A stretch of 5,163 nt of DNA from Bacteroidota bacterium. Lineage in GTDB: Bacteria; Bacteroidota; Bacteroidia; Flavobacteriales; Flavobacteriaceae. Below are positions 1 through 5,163 of the stretch, piece by piece. Position numbers and translations under genes: made by a program. The notes under the pieces are model-generated. The model ran no database searches. It saw only the letters and a program-made list of their open reading frames with translations, and had not been told where the DNA came from. The stretch's first letter is position 1. The number at the start of each line of letters is the position of its first letter. The stretch spans positions 1-5,163 of the forward strand of contig JADWMI010000161.1 of assembly GCA_015767395.1 (NCBI GenBank). The letters are read 5' to 3'.

Positions 1-742
1 TCATTTCAATAACTGAGAAAAATTCACCAACATGGGCATTATGAAAAAAGAAATCCCTTGGCCCCTTTTTTAAGCCTTTCTTTTTTATTTCTACTTCTCT
101 ATTGCCATCTTCCCAATAAAAATCATGGTTATTGTTAATAACAGGAATGCCTAAATATTCTGAGATTAAAACCGTAGCTAAGGCTAAAGAAACATTACCA
201 GGATTTGAGCACACATTAATTAAATACAACAGCGAAATATCATGTTCTTCAATATAGCTGCCTAACTTTTCTACAAGAACTAAAACCTCTTTCCAAAACT
301 TACCAATAAGGTTATTGTACGCCTCACTACCACGTTCCATTTTTATTCTAAAGAAATCATCATACAATGGCCACGCATCAAAAGCTTCCATTTCTGGAAA
401 TACTTTTTTAAAGGCATCTTTTGGAATTAACTCATCGGCCTCCTGTTTAATATCTCCTGCTACAAAATGAATGGGAATATTTGGGTAAATCTTCTTAAAT
501 GTCTTAGCATACTTTTCAGTTTCCACCGTAATACCATCTATAGTGAAATAAAATGTTAAAAAAGCAATACCTCCTTTTTCAATGTGAGCATCAAATGATG
601 ATGCACCTCCTTTAAAAGCTGATTTTGAGTTTTGTTCTTTAAATCTATCAATAAATAAGCCTAAATCAAACCAGGTATTTATTCTTTCATTTTTAAGATC
701 ATTTAATACATCTGTAATTTTAGCCGTTTTTGCTTTATTCAT
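1..742 (-). CDS. Glycosyltransferase-like protein, GT-B fold, N-terminal part (runs off the left edge)
   Basis: The frame is open from an ATG at 740-742 to the window edge, giving 247 codons with no stop; the C-terminal part lies outside. About 55 N-terminal residues, charged and probably helical, precede a first beta strand (about 58-66, GGIAFLTFYF). Next come a DGITVETEK glycine-loop motif (69-77) and a conserved block ending in NNHDFYWEDG (204-213). Both motifs match those of the complete GT4-type enzyme just upstream (DGVALETEK and HDHDFHWERG), so it is probably a paralogue and an NDP-sugar-dependent glycosyltransferase. The nucleotide-binding C-terminal domain that would prove this is not in the window. 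No signal peptide or membrane segment is seen, so it is probably cytosolic. The start lies 11 bases after the stop of the preceding gene, behind an A-rich leader (CTAAAAA) without a Shine-Dalgarno, consistent with one operon and coupled translation. Donor and acceptor are unknown. Confidence 0.75.
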   Translation of the reverse strand, partial: MNKAKTAKITDVLNDLKNERINTWFDLGLFIDRFKEQNSKSAFKGGASSFDAHIEKGGIAFLTFYFTIDGITVETEKYAKTFKKIYPNIPIHFVAGDIKQEADELIPKDAFKKVFPEMEAFDAWPLYDDFFRIKMERGSEAYNNLIGKFWKEVLVLVEKLGSYIEEHDISLLYLINVCSNPGNVSLALATVLISEYLGIPVINNNHDFYWEDGNREVEIKKKGLKKGPRDFFFHNAHVGEFFSVIEM

Positions 743-753
743 TTTTTAGTGTC

Positions 754-1998
754 TTAAAATGTAAATAGGCTATTTAATTTTTCTTCAAGTACATCATATG
801 AGAAATATTTTTTACCAAGGTTAAAATTATATTCGCCAATTTCTAAACATCGTTTTGGATTATAAATGATGTCAGCCATTTGTTGAACACTTTTTGCTGT
901 TAGATTACTGTCTTCTATCATTACTGTTTCAAACCCCTTGCTTCCAATATCTTGCATATATACAGGCTTGTAGTCATTTACAAATATGGGCTTTTTGGCA
1001 AGTACAGTTTCTACAAAGGCGTTTCCAAAACCTTCATAAGTACTAAAATAAGTGCACGCTCTACCATGTGCATACACATCAGATAAATCTTTATGATCTA
1101 ATACTTTGTGAGCAGCAAATATAATTTGACTAGATAAATTGAGTTGATGAATTTGGTCGATTAATTCATTATAATATTCTTTGTTTTCATCATCATTATT
1201 ATTTCCTGTAATAACAAGTTTAAGCTTTTTATCGTCTAGCTTATCAATTAATGAGATAGCTGTTTCAATACCTTTACGCCTTACAATACGCGTCACTTGT
1301 AATAATGCAATTTCATCTTCTGTGATACCAATATCTTTAAGAAAAAACTGGTTTTCTAGTGTTGGAACACCGTAAACACGATTAAAATCCATCACGTTAG
1401 GCACTAGGGTCGCATCAATATCAAATCGGTTTTTAAAGGTTTCTACTCCGAACGTATTAATCACTGCATGTTTAACATGAGGTAATAATAAAGGGAAATT
1501 ATCATCTACATATTGGTTAATTTCTGAGTGCACAGAAACATATCTCTGACCCCGCTCCCAGTGAAAATCATGATCATGAGTTACAATTGGCAATCCTGTG
1601 CTTTTAATCAATTTTTGAATAGCAACCCCCATAGATAGGTGGCAGGGAAGTGCTGAAGCATTTTCTGAAAGTATAGCGTTTATTTTTTTATCTGTAACCC
1701 ATTGAAGCATGGCCTCATAAATCATGTTAGACGCATTCTCTACATGACCAAGTAAAGGGTCCGGATCATTATCAGGTTCAAAAAATGCTTTACGTTGACC
1801 CCATTCAGCTTCAACCGAAAAAAATGACAAAGCTGGAAAAAGGTAGTCATGTTCATAATCCATGTCCCAAGACTCAAATTCTCCTGACATGATAAAAACT
1901 TCATGACCTAGTTTTTTTAATATATCTATCCATTTCTCTGTTTCCAGTGCTACACCATCAACACCACCTATTCTTCCAATAATAATACCTATTCGCAT
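754..1998 (-). CDS. GT4-type retaining glycosyltransferase (GT-B fold)
   Basis: This complete 414-residue protein has the usual length of a GT4 enzyme, which transfers a sugar from a nucleotide-sugar donor with retention of configuration. The N-terminal acceptor domain starts at once with a Rossmann strand (MRIGIII, 1-7) and a glycine loop GGVDGVALETEKW (11-23). An unusual HDHDFHWERG motif sits at 141-150. The C-terminal donor domain shows VPNVMDF (199-205), QVTRIVRRKGIETAI (234-248, with the Arg/Lys residues expected to contact the donor phosphates), LVITG (261-265) and the diagnostic E-x7-E pair E322/E330 within YEGFGNAFVETVLAKKP (321-337). There is no signal peptide or membrane helix, so it is cytosolic. 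The ATG at 1996-1998 is favoured because an in-frame stop lies nine codons upstream and the fold begins directly after the Met. A related glycosyltransferase-like gene follows 11 bases downstream. The GT4 assignment is firm, but the substrate is not: glucosylglycerate-type solute synthesis is only a hypothesis drawn from the neighbouring GH63 gene. Confidence 0.9.
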   Translation of the reverse strand: MRIGIIIGRIGGVDGVALETEKWIDILKKLGHEVFIMSGEFESWDMDYEHDYLFPALSFFSVEAEWGQRKAFFEPDNDPDPLLGHVENASNMIYEAMLQWVTDKKINAILSENASALPCHLSMGVAIQKLIKSTGLPIVTHDHDFHWERGQRYVSVHSEINQYVDDNFPLLLPHVKHAVINTFGVETFKNRFDIDATLVPNVMDFNRVYGVPTLENQFFLKDIGITEDEIALLQVTRIVRRKGIETAISLIDKLDDKKLKLVITGNNNDDENKEYYNELIDQIHQLNLSSQIIFAAHKVLDHKDLSDVYAHGRACTYFSTYEGFGNAFVETVLAKKPIFVNDYKPVYMQDIGSKGFETVMIEDSNLTAKSVQQMADIIYNPKRCLEIGEYNFNLGKKYFSYDVLEEKLNSLFTF

Positions 1999-2023
1999 GT
2001 TTATAAATAAAAAGTTATTGTTT

Positions 2024-2054
2024 TAAAGATACATTATTGAAGAAAAACTTGAAA
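2024..2054 (-). promoter_or_regulatory. Candidate Bacteroidota-type promoter for the glycosyltransferase pair
   Basis: Read on the minus strand, TTTC (2051-2054) is followed after exactly 19 bases by TATCTTTA (2024-2031). The Bacteroidota primary sigma factor consensus is TTTG, 19-21 bases, TAnnTTTG, so each box differs by one base while the spacing is right. The -7 box ends about 25 bases before the ATG at 1998, leaving a short 5' leader. The site would drive both glycosyltransferase genes independently of the hydrolase. In DNA this AT-rich such near matches arise by chance, so this is only a candidate. Confidence 0.35.
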
Positions 2055-2140
2055 GGTTTTGAAAGACCGTAACTAATAAATTACCACTTCAAAAATTTTG
2101 GCAATATTTAAAAATGGGTTATGAAAATTTTAGTTATTTA

Positions 2141-2156
2141 ATTGATAAATTGATAA
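2141..2156. repeat. Tandem 8-bp direct repeat (ATTGATAA x2)
   Basis: Two perfect, adjacent copies of ATTGATAA lie about 145-160 bases upstream of the glycosyltransferase start and about 90 bases upstream of its candidate -33 box. Direct seeing of the repeat is certain; its meaning is not. It could be a pair of binding half-sites for a regulator or simply replication slippage in AT-rich DNA. Confidence 0.5.
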
Positions 2157-2187
2157 TTCCAAAAAGTCCAATTAAAGAAGAAAACAC

Positions 2188-2221
2188 ATCCTTTTAAGGA
2201 TTTTCAATTAAAACCGAAAAT
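2188..2221. repeat. Small inverted repeats in the intergenic region
   Basis: ATCCTTTTAAGGAT (2188-2201) can fold into a 5-6 bp hairpin and is followed on the plus strand by TTTT. It overlaps at its right end a second inverted repeat, ATTTTC (2200-2205) with GAAAAT (2216-2221) across a 10-base spacer. On either strand the T-tract is too short for a convincing intrinsic terminator. Nothing on the plus strand to the left is a gene that would need one. Confidence 0.3.
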
Positions 2222-2347
2222 TATATGCAAAACCCCAATTTAAAACAAAACACAAGGTAGATATTGAGATTATTTAAAGTGACTTAAAGCATGATACGGA
2301 ATGAGTCATTGGCAAAAACCATAAAAAAAAACATGAGTACAAATCTT

Positions 2348-2380
2348 AAAAAAGCACTAAAACTATAAACTGTATTTAGT
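2348..2380 (-). terminator. Weak candidate rho-independent terminator after the GH63-type gene
   Basis: Seven bases past the hydrolase stop codon the minus strand reads ACTAAA (2375-2380), a 13-base loop, TTTAGT (2356-2361), then GC and six T (2348-2353). The position and the T-tract fit an intrinsic terminator, but the stem is only 6 bp and mostly A-U, with one G-C pair, so it would be weak. If real, it separates the hydrolase transcript from the glycosyltransferase pair; if not, all three genes could share a transcript. Confidence 0.35.
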
Positions 2381-2387
2381 TTTTCAC

Positions 2388-5009
2388 TTAATCCTCATCT
2401 ATTTCCATAATCAAATTAGCTATCAGAGCAGTCCATCCTGTTTGGTGCGAAGCCCCTAAACCTTGACCATTATCACCATCAAAAAACTCATAAAAGAAAT
2501 GCTGATTTTTAAAATCTTCATCCTTGGTGAACCGTTTCTCAGGATCTTCAGCATGATATTGGAATTTACCATCTTCGTTACTTTCAAAAAGCTTTATTAA
2601 CCTTTTGCTAATTTCATTAGCAATTTCCTTTAAATTTAGTTTATTACCTGATCCTGTTGGGAATTCATAAACATAAGTTGGTCCATAAAAGGTGTAATAC
2701 TTTCTTAAGGACTGAATAATCATATAATTTAATGGCATCCAAATAGGTCCACGCCAATTAGAATTACCTCCAAACATACCTGAACGACTCTCCCCTGGCT
2801 CATATTGAATTTGATGAAGTCCATGATGCACAAATACAAAAGGATGCTTTTCATGATACTTTGAAAGTGAACGAATACCATAATCTGATAAGAATTCATC
2901 TTCATCTAACAAGCGTTTTAACAAGTGTTCTAATCTGAAACCGCGCATAATAGAAAACAGATAATTCCCATCAACATTAGCTTCCTCTATATTAGAAATC
3001 AAAGACGCTAAATCAGGACGTGTTCTTACAATATTTGCAGCCTTAACTTTAAACTCTTTTAACTGTTTAAAAAGGTCTTGATGGATAATTTCTACCGCAA
3101 ATAGGGGAATTATACCCACTAATGAACGCACCCTTAATCTATCAGTAACACCACTGGCCATTTCAACTACATCATAATAAAATTTATCCTCATCATCCCA
3201 AAGTGAAATATCTCTTTTACCAATGTGATGCATCGCCCAAGCAATATTTAGAAAATGCCTGAAGAATTTTGAAACGGATTCTTCATGAATTTTATTTGTT
3301 TTTGCCAATTCTAAGGACATACGCAACATGTTTAGGGTAAACATGGCCATCCAACTTGTAGCATCTGCCTGTTGCATTCTAGTAATGCCTTCTGGCATAT
3401 GATTTCTGTCAAAAACACCTATATTGTCTAACCCTAAAAACCCGCCTTCAAATAGATCTGTACCATTTTTATCCTTTTGGTTTACCCACCAAGTGAAATT
3501 AATTAACAGTTTTTGAAAGGCTTTTTCCAAAAATTTTAAGTCTCCTTTTCCTGTGTGCAATTTGTCTTTTTCATAAACGTTCCAAACCGCCCATGAATGT
3601 ACAGGTGGGTTTACATCACTAAAATTCCATTCATAGGCAGGAATTTGTCCGTTAGGATGCATATAATTTTCTTGCAATACTAAAAGCAACTGCTCTTTTG
3701 CAAAGTAAGGGTCTATTTCTACAAAAGAGGCCATGTGAAAAGCAAGATCCCAGGCTGCATACCAAGGATATTCCCACTTATCAGGCATCGAAATAACATG
3801 TCTATTCGTAAGGTGTTGCCAACTATGATTTCTAGGATTATGGCGGTTTGGTGTAGATTCTCCTGGACCTCCAAATAACCATTTAAACACATCATTATAA
3901 TAAAATTGTTTGGTCCATAATAGGCCTGAAAATGCTTTTTTAGCAATAACTTGATGCGCTTCTGGTAAATTCTTTTTTAAAATATTAGTGTAAAACTCCT
4001 CACATTCACTTATGCGTTCATCAAAAACAGCATCAAAATCTCTCCAAGGCGCAATCGTTTTCTTTTTACACAGGCGTAACTTTACACTCTTTTCCTCTCC
4101 AGGCTTCAAGGTTAATTTATGCCATATGGCCAGCTTTGAACCATTTTTCTTTGGATTTACAGTAGATTTACCATGAATAACATGATCATTTATACCATCC
4201 TTAACATAATCTACCTCATTCGGGACATCATAAATACGTTTATTATTAGTTTCATTTTCACAGAATAACTGTTCACCACCTTCATGATATAAATAATACC
4301 GACCATTTCTAATGCTTCGTGATTGAATACAATCCTCTTCAATAGATTTCATAGTTGGCCGTTCAAATCTTACATTATGCTTCCAAAAATTTCTAAACCA
4401 AAGATGTGGTAATACGTGAATATCAGCTTTCTTTTTCCCTCTATTAACTACGGTCACTTTCATTAAAATATCATCAACACCTGCTTTTGCGTATTCTATA
4501 AAACAGTCAAAATAGGCGCCTCCATTAAAGCAACCCGTATCTAATATTTCAAATTCGTTTTCTTCTCTACTTCGTTGGTTTTTTCTAACCAAATCAGCAT
4601 AAGGAAACTTGCCTTGCGGATACTTATATAAATACTTACTGTAGGAATGTGTTGGTGATGATACTTGATGAAAATATAGTTCCTTTACATCTTCGCCGTG
4701 GTTCCCTTGATTATTGGTAAGACCAAAAAGACGTTCTTTTAAAATATCGTCCTTGCCATTCCAAAAGGCCGGTGCTAAACATAAAATCTCTCGTGAATCT
4801 GTAAAGCCCCCTATGCCTTCCTCACCCCATCTGTAGGCATTACTTCTGGCTTTATCATGGTCTATAAATTCCCAAGCTTCACCATGAAGGCTATAGTCTT
4901 CTCTAACGGTTCCCCATTGTCTTTCAGCTAAATAAGGCCCCCACTTTTTCCAGTTTTGGTAAGGATTAGATCCTGCCAACCGTTCTGCTTCATTTCCTTT
5001 ATCAGTCAT
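2388..5009 (-). CDS. GH63/MGH1-like glycoside hydrolase, large bacterial 'glucosidase' type, cytosolic
   Basis: This 873-residue protein resembles the large bacterial family annotated as glucosidase or MGH1-like hydrolase, related to GH63 processing alpha-glucosidases and mannosylglycerate hydrolase; these are inverting enzymes. Residues 1 to about 340 form a beta-rich N-terminal domain, including ERQWGTVREDYS (29-40) and SNAYRWGEEGIGGFTD (56-71). Residues from about 345 to the end form the (alpha/alpha)6 barrel: WEYPWYAAWDLAFH (412-425), HPNGQIPAYEW (451-461), LWDDEDKFYYDV (603-614), NWRGPIWMPLNY (751-762) and FYEFFDGDNGQGLG (839-852). By analogy with YgjK and mannosylglycerate hydrolase, D421 is the likely general acid and E841 the likely general base. 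No signal peptide, lipobox or membrane helix is seen, unlike exported carbohydrate-degrading enzymes, so it should act on an internal glycoside. The ATG at 5007-5009 is the only usable start: the frame upstream is open for just 16 codons and has no ATG, GTG or TTG. The exact substrate is unknown. Confidence 0.88.
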   Translation of the reverse strand: MTDKGNEAERLAGSNPYQNWKKWGPYLAERQWGTVREDYSLHGEAWEFIDHDKARSNAYRWGEEGIGGFTDSREILCLAPAFWNGKDDILKERLFGLTNNQGNHGEDVKELYFHQVSSPTHSYSKYLYKYPQGKFPYADLVRKNQRSREENEFEILDTGCFNGGAYFDCFIEYAKAGVDDILMKVTVVNRGKKKADIHVLPHLWFRNFWKHNVRFERPTMKSIEEDCIQSRSIRNGRYYLYHEGGEQLFCENETNNKRIYDVPNEVDYVKDGINDHVIHGKSTVNPKKNGSKLAIWHKLTLKPGEEKSVKLRLCKKKTIAPWRDFDAVFDERISECEEFYTNILKKNLPEAHQVIAKKAFSGLLWTKQFYYNDVFKWLFGGPGESTPNRHNPRNHSWQHLTNRHVISMPDKWEYPWYAAWDLAFHMASFVEIDPYFAKEQLLLVLQENYMHPNGQIPAYEWNFSDVNPPVHSWAVWNVYEKDKLHTGKGDLKFLEKAFQKLLINFTWWVNQKDKNGTDLFEGGFLGLDNIGVFDRNHMPEGITRMQQADATSWMAMFTLNMLRMSLELAKTNKIHEESVSKFFRHFLNIAWAMHHIGKRDISLWDDEDKFYYDVVEMASGVTDRLRVRSLVGIIPLFAVEIIHQDLFKQLKEFKVKAANIVRTRPDLASLISNIEEANVDGNYLFSIMRGFRLEHLLKRLLDEDEFLSDYGIRSLSKYHEKHPFVFVHHGLHQIQYEPGESRSGMFGGNSNWRGPIWMPLNYMIIQSLRKYYTFYGPTYVYEFPTGSGNKLNLKEIANEISKRLIKLFESNEDGKFQYHAEDPEKRFTKDEDFKNQHFFYEFFDGDNGQGLGASHQTGWTALIANLIMEIDED

Positions 5010-5163
5010 GTGCTGTTCGTGTAAAAGTTTGTGAGATAAATACTTTGAAACATCAAATTAAAAAATAGCTATTTATATTCTCTATACATAGTATTTTCAG
5101 TTATGTTTCCTTTGGTATTTAGTAAAAATAAGACTTATTTACAAAACTTTTATAACCTGCTAT
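5010..5163. other. AT-rich upstream region of the GH63-type gene
   Basis: These 154 bases hold no convincing gene. On the plus strand an ATG at 5103-5105 opens a frame of 20 codons that reaches the window edge, but it has no ribosome site and no recognisable sequence, so a divergent gene is not claimed. No good match to the Bacteroidota promoter was found; the closest is TATG, 19 bases, TATTTTTT on the minus strand, which is poor. The region carries two inverted repeats described separately. The hydrolase ATG has no Shine-Dalgarno before it (ACGAACAGCAC). Confidence 0.5.
5044..5074. promoter_or_regulatory. Candidate operator: palindrome and inverted repeat upstream of the GH63-type gene
   Basis: A perfect 12-bp palindrome AAATAGCTATTT (5063-5074) lies 54-65 bases before the hydrolase start. 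Just beside it is TTTGA-N4-TCAAA (5044-5057). Paired symmetric sites in the leader of a sugar-enzyme gene are typical of dimeric repressors or activators, but no regulator gene is in the window to pair with them. The symmetry is directly visible; the regulatory role is inferred. Confidence 0.3.

Larger units (their letters stand above)
1999..2387. other. 389-bp AT-rich intergenic region
   Basis: This gap separates the hydrolase stop from the start of the glycosyltransferase gene. It carries a weak terminator candidate next to the hydrolase stop, an A9/T9 run (2323-2331), a short hairpin (2188-2201), an 8-bp tandem repeat (2141-2156) and a promoter-like pair near the glycosyltransferase start (2024-2054). 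Only very short open frames occur: plus-strand ATG frames of 27 and 25 codons (2114-2197 and 2291-2368) and a 16-codon minus-strand frame. None has a plausible start region or a recognisable sequence. No tRNA-like or riboswitch-like fold was recognised. It most likely holds the regulatory signals that split the two transcription units; a small RNA cannot be excluded by eye. Confidence 0.6.

Noticed and set aside
1181..1375. Plus-strand open frame of 64 codons
   Set aside because: It lies wholly inside the glycosyltransferase gene on the other strand, is rich in Ser/Leu/Ile as expected for an antisense shadow, and shows no domain.
754..1998. Naming the glycosyltransferase as mannosylglucosyl-phosphoglycerate synthase or sucrose-type synthase
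   Set aside because: The GT4 motifs fix the fold and mechanism class but not the donor or acceptor; a specific name would go beyond what the sequence shows.
2323..2331. Run of nine A/T as a second terminator tract
   Set aside because: No stem can be drawn immediately before it on the minus strand, so it is just a homopolymer run.
2291..2368. Plus-strand 25-codon frame, Lys-rich
   Set aside because: Too short, no ribosome site, low-complexity Lys/Asn content expected from the A-runs, and it overlaps the candidate terminator of the hydrolase.
3719..3946. Minus-strand open frame of 75 codons in another frame
   Set aside because: It overlaps the conserved catalytic region of the GH63-type hydrolase in a different frame; the hydrolase frame carries the family motifs, so this is a shadow.
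5103..5163. Possible start of a divergent plus-strand gene
   Set aside because: Only 20 codons are visible before the edge, there is no recognisable sequence and no convincing promoter or ribosome site upstream.

Overview
The window is AT-rich DNA that looks like it comes from a member of the Bacteroidota, most likely a flavobacterium. The coding style is A/T-biased, no start codon has a convincing Shine-Dalgarno sequence (A-rich leaders instead), and one intergenic region has a near match to the Bacteroidota-type promoter (TTTG, 19-21 bases, TAnnTTTG). The taxonomy is an inference from style, not from a marker gene.

All recognisable genes are on the minus strand, so they read from right to left. 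At the right is an AT-rich leader (5010-5163) with a perfect 12-bp palindrome and a second short inverted repeat. Next is a large cytosolic glycoside hydrolase of the GH63/MGH1-like type (2388-5009, 873 aa). A 389-bp non-coding gap (1999-2387) follows. It holds a weak candidate terminator for the hydrolase, a tandem 8-bp repeat, a small hairpin and a candidate promoter. Then comes a complete GT4-type retaining glycosyltransferase (754-1998, 414 aa). After only 11 bases starts a second, partial glycosyltransferase-like gene (1-742), which runs off the left edge.

The two glycosyltransferases are visibly related to each other. Both carry a DG-x3-ETEK glycine-loop motif near the N-terminal Rossmann fold and an HDFxWExG motif about 130 residues later. 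They therefore look like a duplicated, co-transcribed pair. The gene pair plus a GH63-type hydrolase with no signal peptide suggests a small intracellular system that builds and takes apart a glycoside, possibly a compatible solute such as glucosylglycerate or mannosylglucosylglycerate, or a storage oligosaccharide. The substrate cannot be read from the sequence. No RNA genes, CRISPR arrays, insertion sequences or phage genes were seen.
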